In this document: positions 24,477 through 33,487 of the stretch, piece by piece
Numbering within the stretch: position 1 is the stretch's first letter
Layout: each line of letters begins with the position of its first letter
NCBI GenBank assembly: GCA_902826245.1
Contig: CADEEA010000004.1
Span: forward strand, 30,728-94,727
Reading direction: 5' to 3'
Length of the DNA stretch: 64,000 nt
From: an uncultured Alphaproteobacteria bacterium
Lineage (GTDB): Bacteria; Pseudomonadota; Alphaproteobacteria; Caulobacterales; Aquidulcibacteraceae
Position numbers and translations under genes: made by a program
Notes under the pieces: generated by a model
The model's database searches: none
What the model was told of the DNA's origin: nothing
Seen by the model: only the letters and a program-made list of their open reading frames with translations

Positions 24477-25838
24477 TCAGCGTAACACTGTCAGGCGCGC
24501 ATCGTCGGACACGATGTATATCTGTTCGTTGGCCGCGATCGGGGGAATGAACACAGGCCGCCCCACCTCGGCGCTGGCGACAGTTTGGCCGCTTTCGGCG
24601 GTCACCGCGACAACGTCGCCGACCGAATTGGCCAGGATCAAACGCCCGCCCACCATGATCGGCCCCACCCAGGCGACGCGGCCTTTGCGTTCGTTCTGAT
24701 TCTCGAACCGGCGCAATTGCGTCATCCAGTAAACCCCGCCGGTGGCGCGGCTAAACGCCGCCAATTCCCCGTCGACGCTGACAGCGTACAAGACATCGCC
24801 CGCGACCCATGGCGTCTGCGTCGAGGCAAAGCCGCGCGCCCACACGCGTTGGCCGGTGCGCACATCAATTGCCGCGAGGATCCCCGAATGGCTTGCCGCG
24901 TAAGCGACGCCCCCGTCGATGACAGGGCGTCCAGCGATGTCGTTGATCGCCGAGAGCGAGGTCAAACGGCCGCTGCGCGATAAGGAATCCGACCACAGGC
25001 GCCGTCCATTGGCGATGAGCAGCGCGCTGAGCTCGCCTGACGCAAACGGCGCGACCAAGGTGTCGCCATCGACCGCAACGCTCGACGCCGAAAGAATGCG
25101 CGCAGGCTCGGCGATGGCCTGGTGGGTCCAAGCGACATCGCCTGTGCCGGCGTCAAACGCCATGAGCTCGCTGTCGTTGGTCGTGGCGAAGACACGAGTT
25201 CCCGAAATCGTTGGCGCCGATTGAAATGGCGCGCCGGCTTGGGCGCGCCAGATTTCTTGGCCATTGGCGCCGTCAAGCGCGACCATGAATCCGAACCCGG
25301 TCGTCGCGAAAACGCGGCCGCCGGCCGCCGCCAAGCCGCCGCCGCGCGCGGCGCGGTCACGGCCGTCTTGCGGGCGCAAGGTACGCGTCCAAAGCCGTTC
25401 GCCGTCATTCGCTTGCACTGCGTGGACGCGGTGGTCGGCGTCAAGAAAGTACAACACGCCATCGGCGATAACCGGCGGCGCAGCGATCTGAACGCGATCA
25501 TTCGAGCCAGCGCCGAGATCGGTGCGCCACGCGCGCTGCAAGGTGGCCATGCCTGACGGCTGCGGCGGCGAATTGTCCGCCGTCCCCCCGGGTTGGGACC
25601 ATTCCGCCACAGCCACTGCCGGAGGAACGACGATCGCCTGCCCGGCAAGCGCTGGGTCGACCGCCAATTGCTGTTCGATCGCCAGCACCGACACGCGCCC
25701 ATCCTGCGGCGCGGTCGCACTCGGAGCATTCGGGCCATCATTGAACGGCCAGATCGCATCGCCGACGCGGCTCACAGTGGAGCACGCGGACACTGCAGCG
25801 GCGGCGGCCAATGCAGCGACCGTACCCAATCGACTCAT
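24477..25838 (-). CDS. bamB: Outer membrane assembly lipoprotein BamB-like (PQQ beta-propeller)
   Basis: A 453-residue lipoprotein with signal peptide ending VSAC (Cys about residue 20) and a beta-propeller made of PQQ-type repeats. Examples are VHAVQANDGERLWTRTL, LMAFDAGTGDVAWTH, IDVRTGQRVWARGFA and TAESGQTVASAEVGRP. BamB scaffolds the BamA complex that inserts beta-barrel proteins into the outer membrane. The ATG overlaps the stop of the upstream TPR gene by four bases; a much longer upstream frame only covers that gene. Neighbourhood with der and the TPR gene supports the call. Confidence 0.92.
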   Translation of the reverse strand: MSRLGTVAALAAAAAVSACSTVSRVGDAIWPFNDGPNAPSATAPQDGRVSVLAIEQQLAVDPALAGQAIVVPPAVAVAEWSQPGGTADNSPPQPSGMATLQRAWRTDLGAGSNDRVQIAAPPVIADGVLYFLDADHRVHAVQANDGERLWTRTLRPQDGRDRAARGGGLAAAGGRVFATTGFGFMVALDGANGQEIWRAQAGAPFQSAPTISGTRVFATTNDSELMAFDAGTGDVAWTHQAIAEPARILSASSVAVDGDTLVAPFASGELSALLIANGRRLWSDSLSRSGRLTSLSAINDIAGRPVIDGGVAYAASHSGILAAIDVRTGQRVWARGFASTQTPWVAGDVLYAVSVDGELAAFSRATGGVYWMTQLRRFENQNERKGRVAWVGPIMVGGRLILANSVGDVVAVTAESGQTVASAEVGRPVFIPPIAANEQIYIVSDDARLTVLR

Positions 25839-26548
25839 TTGCTTTCTCCTTGAGAGGACGCGGGCGCGTTCGCGCCCTCCTCGGATGTTCCTGCTGCGGG
25901 CCCGATTACGGCAAGCGCCGCTTGCGCGCGCGCGCGCAATGCCTGCGGCGCATCGAATGCGAGAGTCAGTTCCTGTAGAGTGTCGCGCGCCAGCACAATC
26001 TCTCCCGCTTCCCACGCCTCAACGCCAAGCAATTCCTTGGCGAGGAACGAGATGCGCGAGTTCGAATTGAGCAGCGGCTGCAACCGCCGGCGCAACTCAG
26101 CGAAGTCCTTGATGTCGGCTGCTACATAGGCGGCGCGGATTTGCGCGCTCTCGCGCATGATTTGATCGGGCGCCGTCTCAGCGGCGGCGTCGAACTCGGC
26201 GAGCGCGGCTTCCAAGTCCCCTTCGGCGATCAGGGCCGCCCCCCGTTGCATACGCGCCATGGCGCGAATGACGCGCGGCCCCTGTCCGGCCAGCGTCTCG
26301 AATTCCTGCTTGGCCTTGGCGGTGTCGCCTTCACCCAACAAGTCCTGCGCCGCCATCAGGCTCGCCGCCTGTTTGCCTGCTTCTACGCGCGCATTGTCGC
26401 GCCACGCTTGCCACCCCAGCATGCCAACGAACAAGAGTGCGAATGAAGCCAGAAAGAACGGGCCAAACCGCTTGATCAATCCCAGCATGCGGTCTTGACG
26501 CAGGCCTTCATTGACTTCCTGAACAAAAGTGTCGGTGTCGTTGCTCAC
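25835..26548 (-). CDS. YfgM-like tetratricopeptide membrane protein
   Basis: A 237-residue protein with a short cytoplasmic N-terminus (FVQEVNEGLRQDRMLGLIKR), one membrane helix (FLASFALLFVGMLGWQAW) and a periplasmic TPR-like domain. It ends in a low-complexity Ala/Ser tail. This is the form of the YfgM/TPR_21 family, which works with periplasmic chaperones and the Sec translocon in E. coli. It sits immediately before bamB with ATGA coupling, the same order as yfgM-bamB-der in enterobacteria. Confidence 0.87.
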   Translation of the reverse strand: MSNDTDTFVQEVNEGLRQDRMLGLIKRFGPFFLASFALLFVGMLGWQAWRDNARVEAGKQAASLMAAQDLLGEGDTAKAKQEFETLAGQGPRVIRAMARMQRGAALIAEGDLEAALAEFDAAAETAPDQIMRESAQIRAAYVAADIKDFAELRRRLQPLLNSNSRISFLAKELLGVEAWEAGEIVLARDTLQELTLAFDAPQALRARAQAALAVIGPAAGTSEEGANAPASSQGESK

Positions 26549-26603
26549 GCCGCTCGTTCCCTAACCCCGCCGGCAATCCCGGCCTGGGCCCGCGCCGGCA
26601 GGC

Positions 26604-27467
26604 TTAGCCGCGCTTGTCGCCCCGGGCAACGCGCGGCTGCCGTGCTTTGGCGCCGCCGAGGACATAGGTTTCAGCTGCGGCAGGAAAACGGCGGGCGCGG
26701 ACATCAGCTGCGTAAGCCGCCACGGCCTGGCCGATGACCGTTTGCAGGTTAGCGTAGCGGCGCACGAATTTCGGGGTCCATTCGAACAAGCCGAGCAGAT
26801 CGTCGGTCACCAGGATCTGACCGTCGCACTGGGCCGAGGCCCCGATCCCTATCGTGGGAGCAGCTACCGCCGCTGTGATTTCGGGAGCGAGACTTTCATC
26901 CACCCCCTCCACCACGATAGCGAAGGCCCCAGCCTCGTCCGCCGCGCGCGCCTCGGCGAGCACCTGGACGCGCTCCTCCGGACTGCGCCCCTTCGCCCGG
27001 AACTTCCCATCCACATTGACCGCCTGCGGCCGGAGGCCGACATGCCCCATGACCGGAATGCCCCGCTCGACCAGATAGGCGATCGTGGCGGCGATAGAGG
27101 GGCCAGACTCCACCTTCACGGCCTGGGCCCCGGTTTCCTTCAAAACTCTGGCGGCATTCGCGTAGGCGGCCTCTGGGCTCGCCTCATAGGAGCCGAACGG
27201 CATGTCAACAACCACCATCGCCTGCGAAGCGCCGCGCATGACCGCCTGGCCGTGCAGGATCATCATATCCAGGGTGACGCCTACCGTGTTCGGCAGGCCA
27301 TGCACCACCATTCCCACCGAATCACCCACCAGGAGCAAATCGCAATGGGGGTCCAGCAGCTTGGCCATGGGGGCGGTGTAGGCTGTGAGGCAAACGACGG
27401 GGTCGCCGCCCTTGCGGGCGCGAATGTCGGGGGCGGTCAGCCGCGGTGTCTCGGTGTGTCGCGACAT
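26604..27467 (-). CDS. panB: 3-methyl-2-oxobutanoate hydroxymethyltransferase
   Basis: First committed enzyme of pantothenate synthesis: transfers a hydroxymethyl group from 5,10-methylene-tetrahydrofolate to alpha-ketoisovalerate. The 287-residue protein shows the family blocks [53 protein letters not shown] and [15 protein letters not shown]. Metal ligands Asp (in GDS) and Glu (in VVEGV) are present. No panC or panD lies next to it. It is separated from the YfgM-like gene by about 55 bases on the same strand. Confidence 0.96.
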   Translation of the reverse strand: MSRHTETPRLTAPDIRARKGGDPVVCLTAYTAPMAKLLDPHCDLLLVGDSVGMVVHGLPNTVGVTLDMMILHGQAVMRGASQAMVVVDMPFGSYEASPEAAYANAARVLKETGAQAVKVESGPSIAATIAYLVERGIPVMGHVGLRPQAVNVDGKFRAKGRSPEERVQVLAEARAADEAGAFAIVVEGVDESLAPEITAAVAAPTIGIGASAQCDGQILVTDDLLGLFEWTPKFVRRYANLQTVIGQAVAAYAADVRARRFPAAAETYVLGGAKARQPRVARGDKRG

Positions 27468-27525
27468 GGCAAGGGCCCTTACGTGCGCCGCGGGGCCGGC
27501 GCCAGCCTCAACGCCATTTTGGCGC

Positions 27526-27924
27526 TTAGTCCTGGGCTGAACGATAAGCCACGGCGCCGCCTACGAGCGCGCCCGCGATCAGCAGTATTTGCGTGAGCCC
27601 AAGCCCCAGCGAACTGAGCGCGTCCGCTCCAGCGCCTTCCGCCTGCGTCGCCAAGACGCTGGAATCGAGCGCGCCATAGGCGCGCGCAGCCCCAAGGCCG
27701 GCGTTTCCGAGCCATTCCTGGATCAAAGCCAGGGCCGGGTTGAACGCAGCCGCAGCGACGGTAAGGGCGGCGAGGCCAAGCCCAATCGCCTGCACTGCGC
27801 CACGAAGGCGGCGAGCGCTCTCGAGCCGCGCTACCCCGCGCCCGACATTAACAGAGAACCCGTCATCGGCAGGTATTTCAGCCTCCGCGAAAGAGCGGGT
27901 CAGGAGTGCGTTGAATTCGCTCAT
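27526..27924 (-). CDS. Small membrane protein, candidate anti-sigma factor
   Basis: A 132-residue protein with a hydrophilic N-terminus of about 45 residues, a membrane helix ([18 protein letters not shown]), an extracytoplasmic loop and a second helix ([19 protein letters not shown]). It overlaps the ECF sigma gene by four bases, the usual place of an anti-sigma factor. A cytoplasmic N-terminus before a TM helix fits that role. No zinc-binding H-x3-C-x2-C motif is visible, so it is not a ZAS-type anti-sigma; the function is inferred from position. Confidence 0.65.
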   Translation of the reverse strand: MSEFNALLTRSFAEAEIPADDGFSVNVGRGVARLESARRLRGAVQAIGLGLAALTVAAAAFNPALALIQEWLGNAGLGAARAYGALDSSVLATQAEGAGADALSSLGLGLTQILLIAGALVGGAVAYRSAQD

Positions 27925-28478
27925 GCTGCCGCCTCCAATAAACGGCGTAACTTTTCTGTACCACGGTTTACGTGGGATTTCACCGTCCCAAGTGGAAGTC
28001 CTGTGACATCCACGATTTCAGAATGGCTCAGGCCCTCGCCATGGTTAAGGGTGACGCAGAGCCGTTCGGCATCTGATAGCCGCGCAAGCGCCCGTTCCAG
28101 ATCGATTTTCGCGCCAGCAGCTGATTCCGGCGTCGAATTCTCGTCAGCCAGGGGCGAGGCATCGTCGATTTCTTCAAAAACCGCCCTCTGCTTGCGTTTC
28201 GCCATCAGGAACGTCGTCACCGCGATCCTCCTGAACCAGCCGGAAAAAGCCGCCGGCGTTTCCAAATCCTTCAATTTATCCCAGGCTCGCACGAACGCCT
28301 CTTGGGCCAGATCGTCCGCCTCGGCGTGGTTGCCGGCGCACATTCTGCGCAACAGCGCCCGGGTCCAGCCTTGGCGACGCTTCACCAGCTCCCCGAAGGC
28401 GGCCTGGTCGCGCGCCTGGGCCGCCAGAATGAGCGCCGCCTCCGAGGCCTGAGCCAGATTGAGCCCCCGCGCGGCCAC
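27921..28478 (-). CDS. ECF-family RNA polymerase sigma factor
   Basis: A 185-residue sigma-70 family protein of the extracytoplasmic function type. Region 2 holds FGELVKRRQGWTRALLRRM then ADDLAQEAFVRAWDKL. Region 4 has LSDAERLCVTLNHGEGLSHS and the HTH EIVDVTGLPLGTVKSHVNRG. The linker contains an acidic insert (EEIDDASPLADENSTPES). It is flanked by a DUF6249 membrane protein upstream and a candidate anti-sigma downstream, as in known DUF6249-sigma-anti-sigma triplets. Probably autoregulated through its own operon. Confidence 0.92.
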   Translation of the reverse strand: MAARGLNLAQASEAALILAAQARDQAAFGELVKRRQGWTRALLRRMCAGNHAEADDLAQEAFVRAWDKLKDLETPAAFSGWFRRIAVTTFLMAKRKQRAVFEEIDDASPLADENSTPESAAGAKIDLERALARLSDAERLCVTLNHGEGLSHSEIVDVTGLPLGTVKSHVNRGTEKLRRLLEAAA

Positions 28479-28484
28479 TTTTCA

Positions 28485-28877
28485 TCACTCGCCTTTCGCC
28501 TTGCTGGAATAATCCACGATCGCCAGCAGGATGAATGCGAGGCCAAGAGCGCCAAGGATGGCGGCGGGTACGAGCATGCCGCGAACGGGGTCGTTAATGC
28601 CGCCAATCGCGAAACTTCCAGCAGTGAAGCCCACGGCCAACCCCATCAGCACGACGCCGCTGCCCAGAGTGCTGCGGGCGCGATCGGGGCGGGGGCGGCC
28701 CTGGGGCGAGGTCAATTGCCGCAACACTTCGGGGTCTATCGGCTGACCCTTTTCCAGGGCCTGTTCAACTAACCGAAGGGTCGATTGCCGGGTGCGTTCC
28801 TTAAGCCAAATCGGCACCAGGATTACCGCCCCGAGGAACGCAAAAAATGTAAACGGGACAAATACTTCGGCGTCCAT
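28485..28877 (-). CDS. DUF6249 domain-containing membrane protein
   Basis: A protein of about 130 residues with an N-terminal helix (VFVPFTFFAFLGAVILVPIW), a cytoplasmic segment (RTRQSTLRLVEQALEKGQPI then DPEVLRQL) and two C-terminal helices. The R-x-x-x-x-x-x-l-x-E-x-A-l-x-x-G-x-x-l-P-x segment is the hallmark of DUF6249, found beside ECF sigma genes. GGAG lies six bases before the ATG at 28877; a second ATG four codons upstream lacks that support. It heads the sigma operon and may sense the membrane signal. Confidence 0.8.
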   Translation of the reverse strand: MDAEVFVPFTFFAFLGAVILVPIWLKERTRQSTLRLVEQALEKGQPIDPEVLRQLTSPQGRPRPDRARSTLGSGVVLMGLAVGFTAGSFAIGGINDPVRGMLVPAAILGALGLAFILLAIVDYSSKAKGE

Positions 28878-29033
28878 TGCGATCTCCATAGCCCGGGGTC
28901 TCAAGGGCCCCTTTGCCTCTATGGATGCGCCCAATCCCTTGATCGGATGCAATTCCAGGCGGAACCAGCCCCAACGCCGAGATCACAGTGAATAAGGGTC
29001 CCGCCCGGAGAAGCAAGGCGCCCACGCGCGACC

Positions 29034-29828
29034 TCAGCTTCGCGCCTTCATTTCCGCCATCACGCGCTGCGCATAGGCCCGGCTCACCGGCACTTCCTGG
29101 CCCCCCTGCAACACGGCGAGCAGGCGCCCATTGCCGTCGCGGCGCACGGCTTGCAGGCGCTTCCAATTCACGAAAGCCGAGCGATGGACGCGAAGCATGA
29201 TGTTGGGGTCCAGCTTCTGCTCCAGGTGCGCCATCGTCACCCGGTGCAGCAGAGTGCGTCCATCCCAGTGCAAACGAACATAATCGCGTTCGGCCTCGAT
29301 GCGCTCGACGTCAGCGACAGCGACACGCAGGAAGCGGCCGCGATCGCGAATCCAGAACTCGCGCTCATAGGCAGGCCCGTCGCGGCTGTCGGCCTCGCGC
29401 TGCAACGCCTCCAGCACCGCGGCCAATTCCGCAACGCGCTGGCCGGCATGTTTGCCCGCACGCCGCTCGCGGGCGCGCGCGATGGCGGAGCTCAAGCGCT
29501 CGAACTCCACCGGCTTCACCAAATAATCCACAGCCGAAGCCTCAAACGCCTGCAAGGCGTAGCTGTCGTAGGCGGAGATGAAAATGATCTCCGGCCCGCC
29601 AGCGTCGTCAACCGCGTTGGCGACTTCAAAGCCGTTCGCCAGCGGCATGCGGATGTCGAGCAGCACGACATCCGGGCGCAGTTCTCGCATGGCTTCAATA
29701 GCGCGTGCGCCGTCGCCGGCGGCGCCCACGATTTCGACATCGGGGATCGCCTGCAGCGCCAGCCTGATGCGGCGCAGCGCCAACGGTTCGTCGTCAGCTA
29801 AGAGCAGGCGCAGCGGTGCGGCTGACAC
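29034..29828 (-). CDS. LytTR-type response regulator
   Basis: A 264-residue regulator: receiver domain (about 1-120) with LLLADDEPLALRRI, phospho-acceptor in VVLLDIRMPLANG, and YLVKPV. A helical linker follows, then a C-terminal LytTR DNA-binding domain (GRFLRVAVADVERIEAERDY then MLRVHRSAFVNWKRLQAV). Its partner kinase gene overlaps it upstream. Start choice: a GTG at 29828 is six bases after a GGAGG site. The ATG two codons earlier directly abuts that site and is less likely to be used. Confidence 0.93.
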   Translation of the reverse strand: MSAAPLRLLLADDEPLALRRIRLALQAIPDVEIVGAAGDGARAIEAMRELRPDVVLLDIRMPLANGFEVANAVDDAGGPEIIFISAYDSYALQAFEASAVDYLVKPVEFERLSSAIARARERRAGKHAGQRVAELAAVLEALQREADSRDGPAYEREFWIRDRGRFLRVAVADVERIEAERDYVRLHWDGRTLLHRVTMAHLEQKLDPNIMLRVHRSAFVNWKRLQAVRRDGNGRLLAVLQGGQEVPVSRAYAQRVMAEMKARS

Positions 29829-30909
29829 GTTCATCCTCCAAGAAAGGCAACCAAATCTCGACCCGACAGCCATTGGGCTGGCGATTGCGCGCGCTCAGGC
29901 CCGCGCTTTCCCCGAATATCAATTGCAAGCGCTCGCGCGCGTTCGCGAGGCCAAGGCCGGTGCGCGTCTGCGCGCAGCCTTCTTGTGGCAAGCCGGGGCC
30001 GTCGTCTTCAATGCTGATGCGCAGCGCATCCCCCTCGCGTCGCGCAGAAATCGCGATTGCGCCGCCCCCGACGCGCGGCGTGATCGCATATTTGATCGCG
30101 TTTTCGAGGATGGGCTGCAGAATGAGGCTCGGCAGCCGCGCGTTCTGAAGGCCCGGCTCAATGTCGAAACGCACATTCAGCTTGTCGCCAAAGCGGGTCT
30201 GTTCGATCTCGAGATAGCGGCGCTGCGCCTCCAGCTCAGCAGACAGCACCGTGAGTTCCGTGGGTTGGCGATCGAGCGAGTAACGCAGAAAACCGGCCAA
30301 TCCCATAAGCATGCGCTCGGCCTGCTCGTTGCGCTGCTCCAGCACCAGCGTCGAAATCGCGTTCAGCGTATTGAACAGGAAGTGCGGGTTGATCTGATAA
30401 TGCAGCATCTTGAGTTGGGCATCGTAGGCCAGCGATTGCGCCCGCGCGACCGCGCGAGCCTGGGCGACGGATTCGAAATGGTAGCCAAGCAACGCCTGCG
30501 TCAGACCCCAAAGCGGCAACGCCCAGCCATAGTTGAAGAGATAGATGATGAACGGATAAGGCGCCCACTCGGACCACCCAAACAGGCGCGGCGTCGCCTC
30601 CTCGCTCAGTTGCGTCAGCGGCGCGAGCGCGAGCGCTCCCAGCACCAGCACGAGATTCCGAGCCCAGCCGAAACGCGAAGCAGCAGGGCCGGCGACAGAG
30701 GCCAGCAATATGCCGGTTAGAACGCAATAAACGCTGACCACCAGAAGCCGGTTTTCCAGAAACGGAAATGTGGGGTCGTCGGGCGGTTCTGCCGCGGCGG
30801 CGGCTGTGCGAACGAGGAAATACACCAACCAAAACGCCAAGTGCGCGCCCCAGCGCACCCAGGCCGGGCTGTCCAAAGCGTTGCGCCGCACTACTTCACC
30901 ACTGGGCAC
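29794..30909 (-). CDS. LytS/YehU-type sensor histidine kinase
   Basis: A 371-residue kinase with about four N-terminal membrane helices (residues 15-150) forming the sensor. The His_kinase domain has LHYQINPHFLFNTLNAIS with the phosphorylated His in NPHFLFNTLN. An ATPase part follows: LILQPILENAIKYAI (N box) and EDDGPGLP, TGLGLANARERL. It overlaps the LytTR regulator by 35 bases, so the pair is co-produced. Such pairs often control cell envelope functions, but no target is evident here. Confidence 0.93.
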   Translation of the reverse strand: MPSGEVVRRNALDSPAWVRWGAHLAFWLVYFLVRTAAAAAEPPDDPTFPFLENRLLVVSVYCVLTGILLASVAGPAASRFGWARNLVLVLGALALAPLTQLSEEATPRLFGWSEWAPYPFIIYLFNYGWALPLWGLTQALLGYHFESVAQARAVARAQSLAYDAQLKMLHYQINPHFLFNTLNAISTLVLEQRNEQAERMLMGLAGFLRYSLDRQPTELTVLSAELEAQRRYLEIEQTRFGDKLNVRFDIEPGLQNARLPSLILQPILENAIKYAITPRVGGGAIAISARREGDALRISIEDDGPGLPQEGCAQTRTGLGLANARERLQLIFGESAGLSARNRQPNGCRVEIWLPFLEDERVSRTAAPALS

Positions 30910-31104
30910 GAAGCGCCAACCTCACATCCGCCAAGCCACTAAAACGAGGGAGCGCAAGCTCGGCCATTATTCAAAGCAGCGCTTGCCCGCCCATCGCTGA
31001 ATTACGTCGTTTCGTCGTTCAACCTGCCCGCTCCCGCGCTTCAGCGCGCGCGAATACATGCGCGCGACGATTTGCTTCCCGATGCAGGCGAAACCGCAAT
31101 CAGG

Positions 31105-32148
31105 TCAGAGTGCGGCCGCTTTGCGGAACACGCTCGGCAAAGCCGAGGCATCGCCCCACCAGCCTCCCTGCTCGGGCCCGGCGTTCGCCCGATAGACGTC
31201 GAGCGTGAGCGCGAAATGGGTGAACACGTGGCGCACCTGGCCCAGGCGGCGCCAATCCCCGGGACCCGGCGCCTGTTCGATCGCCTCGCGCCGACTCCAT
31301 TTCCGCGCGCGCCAAGGGGTCGTCGGCAGCCCCGCCATCCCGCCCAGCAACCCGCGCTCGGGGCGTCTGACCAGCCAGAACATGCCGTCGCGTTCAACCC
31401 GAAAGGCCGCGCCATAGCGCTCTGGGCGGGCAGGCTTGGCGGCGCGGCGTGGGTAGCCTTCCGGTGCCCCGGAACGAAAGGCGGCGCAATCGCGCGACCA
31501 GGGGCAAAGCGAACACTTGGGCGATCGCGGCGTACAGACAGTCGCGCCTAAATCCATCAGCGCCTGGGCCCAATCGCCTGGACGCGTAGGGGTCGCCAAC
31601 TTCCCCGCCAGTTCGCGTAGTTCCGCTTTGGCCGCCGGGAGCGCCGCCTCCACTGCATGAAGGCGCGCCATGACGCGTTCGATGTTGCCGTCCACCACAT
31701 TGGCCGCGCGGCCATAGGCGATGGCTGCAATCGCCGCGGCGGTGTAGGCGCCGACGCCCGGCAGTTCGCGCCAATCCCGCTCGTTTTCCGGGAACCCACG
31801 CTCCGCCAACATCTGTGCCGTCGTGTGGAGATTCCGCGCCCGCGAATAATAGCCAAGCCCAGCCCAGGCGGCGAGCACCGCGTCGCGCTCGGCGCCCGCC
31901 AACGCCTGCACGCCCGGCCAACGCTCCACGAACCTGAGGAAATAAGGGACGACCACCACCACGCCGGTCTGCTGCAGCATGATCTCCGACAGCCAGATTT
32001 TGTACGGATCTGGGCGCGGCCCCGGCTCGCGCCATGGCAGCGTTCGGCCATGGCGATCGTACCAGGATAGCAATGATTTCCGAAGCTTATCCCGAGTCGC
32101 CAGCGGTTTTTCCCCAGCAGAGGGCGGCGTGCGCAAGGGCTTGGGCAT
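31105..32148 (-). CDS. mutY: A/G-specific adenine glycosylase MutY
   Basis: Removes adenine mispaired with 8-oxoguanine. The 347-residue protein has the catalytic Glu55 in SEIMLQQT, helix-hairpin-helix LPGVGAYTAAAI, and catalytic Asp153 in VVDGNIERV. The [4Fe-4S] loop is Cys205-x6-Cys212-x2-Cys215-x5-Cys221. The NUDIX-like C-terminal domain starts near 245 (AAFRVERDGMFWLVRRPE) with FTHFALTLDVY for 8-oxoG recognition. It is divergent from the DciA-like gene, with only about 20 bases between starts. Confidence 0.97.
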   Translation of the reverse strand: MPKPLRTPPSAGEKPLATRDKLRKSLLSWYDRHGRTLPWREPGPRPDPYKIWLSEIMLQQTGVVVVVPYFLRFVERWPGVQALAGAERDAVLAAWAGLGYYSRARNLHTTAQMLAERGFPENERDWRELPGVGAYTAAAIAAIAYGRAANVVDGNIERVMARLHAVEAALPAAKAELRELAGKLATPTRPGDWAQALMDLGATVCTPRSPKCSLCPWSRDCAAFRSGAPEGYPRRAAKPARPERYGAAFRVERDGMFWLVRRPERGLLGGMAGLPTTPWRARKWSRREAIEQAPGPGDWRRLGQVRHVFTHFALTLDVYRANAGPEQGGWWGDASALPSVFRKAAAL

Positions 32149-32170
32149 GGGGCGACTTTACTCTTCATTC

Positions 32171-32731
32171 ATGAATTTCCGATTCGCTGCTGCCCCTATG
32201 TCGCTACGTGAGCGCTTCCGTCCCGCCCCGCCTGCGCCGCCCACGGACGACGCCGAAGCGAAGGCTGCGCGCGCCCTGGCCGCGCGTCGCGGCCGCTCGC
32301 CCATCGCTCCCCCGCCAAGCGCCGGCAAAAGCGTCGCCGGCGTGTTGCGGCCCTTGCTGCGCGAAACTGGGCTGGGCTTCCACGAACTCAAGCGCCGCTG
32401 GGCCGAACTGGCCGGTGACAGCTTCGCCCGGGCGGAGCCCGAAAAACTCAGCGGCGGCGTACTTACGCTTCGGGCGCCGGGCGCGCTTGCGCCTTTCCTG
32501 CAGCAACAGACGCCCCTGCTCATAGATCGCCTCGCCATCGCCGGCGCCAAGATCAAGGCGGTCCGTATCGAACAGCGAACCGCGGCCAGGCCTGCACCCA
32601 ATGTACGCGCGCCAAAGGCGACCCTCTCCCCCAGCGAAGAGGCCGCGCTGGCGCAAGCGCTTGACCCCGGGCTCGATCCTGGCCTCAGATCGGCGCTGTT
32701 GCGGCTGGGGCGCGCGGTGCGGCGGAGCTGA
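32171..32731 (+). CDS. DUF721/DciA-like protein
   Basis: A protein of 177-186 residues whose central part matches DUF721: LRETGLGFHELKRRWAELAG, FARAEPEKLSGGVLTLR and LAPFLQQQTPLLIDRL. DciA is the ancestral bacterial loader of the replicative helicase DnaB, and DUF721 is its family domain. The Pro/Ala-rich basic N-terminus is typical of alphaproteobacterial members. ATGs lie at 32171 and 32198 and the choice is open. The order mutY-DUF721-DsbA-smc is a common alphaproteobacterial block. Confidence 0.83.
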   Translation: MNFRFAAAPMSLRERFRPAPPAPPTDDAEAKAARALAARRGRSPIAPPPSAGKSVAGVLRPLLRETGLGFHELKRRWAELAGDSFARAEPEKLSGGVLTLRAPGALAPFLQQQTPLLIDRLAIAGAKIKAVRIEQRTAARPAPNVRAPKATLSPSEEAALAQALDPGLDPGLRSALLRLGRAVRRS

Positions 32732-32800
32732 TTGCGGCGCGCGGTTCCCACGGCGCTGAAAAAACCCTATGCCACCAGCCGCAAAATCAGGAGGTGGTTC

Positions 32801-33487
32801 ATGCTCGCACTTGAACGTCGCAAATTGATCTTGGGCGCAGGCGCCCTCGCCCTGGCTGGGTGTGGCGGCGAAGCCGGAAATGTGGGCGTCGAGGCGACGC
32901 CGGACGACATGGTGCTCGGCGCCGAGAGCGCCCCCGCGACTCTGCTTGAATACGGCTCGACCATGTGCGGGCATTGCAGGCAGTTTCACGATATCGCCTG
33001 GGAGACGCTGAAGAGCGAGTACATCGATACGGGCAAGGTGCGGTTCATTTTCCGCGAAATACTCTCGCCTGGCCAACCGCCGATCCCGGTGGTGGTGCTT
33101 GCCGAATTCCAGCTCGCGCGCTGCGAAAACGCGACGCCGCAGCAATATTTCGACCGGGTCTCGGTCTTGTTCGAACAACAGAACGAGGTCTTTGCCGCCG
33201 GCGCCGGGGGCATGGAAGGCATCCGCGCCAAGCTGATAGATATCGGCGGGGCGGCAGGGTTCACCCCGGAGCAAGTGCAGGCCTGCATCGCCGATCGCGC
33301 CGGCGCCGAGCGCGTCGAGCGCATAAACGCGCTTTTCACCCGCGACGGCGCCAAGACGCCGATCCCCCCAGATGAACTTGGGACGCCACTCTTCTTCCTC
33401 AATGGCGCGTATTTGCCAACCGCGGAAATCTCCACGCTGGACGGACTTCGCCGCACGCTCGACGCCGCGGTGGCGGCAGGCAAGTGA
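32801..33487 (+). CDS. DsbA-like thioredoxin-fold lipoprotein (first of pair)
   Basis: A 228-residue thiol-disulfide protein. The signal peptide ends ALALAGCGG, a lipobox, so it is probably an anchored lipoprotein. The active site CGHC lies in YGSTMCGHCRQFHDIAWE and the cis-Pro loop in GTPLFFLNGAYL, as in DsbA-like proteins of the thioredoxin_4 family. Extra cysteines (LARCEN, QACIAD) form a second likely pair. AGGAGG precedes the ATG by five bases. Probably oxidises or isomerises exported proteins. It overlaps its paralogue by four bases. Confidence 0.9.
   Translation: MLALERRKLILGAGALALAGCGGEAGNVGVEATPDDMVLGAESAPATLLEYGSTMCGHCRQFHDIAWETLKSEYIDTGKVRFIFREILSPGQPPIPVVVLAEFQLARCENATPQQYFDRVSVLFEQQNEVFAAGAGGMEGIRAKLIDIGGAAGFTPEQVQACIADRAGAERVERINALFTRDGAKTPIPPDELGTPLFFLNGAYLPTAEISTLDGLRRTLDAAVAAGK

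Noticed and set aside
29828..29873. Upstream extension of the LytTR regulator to 29873
   Set aside because: It would overlap the kinase gene further and adds residues unrelated to receiver domains; the GGAGG site supports the GTG at 29828.
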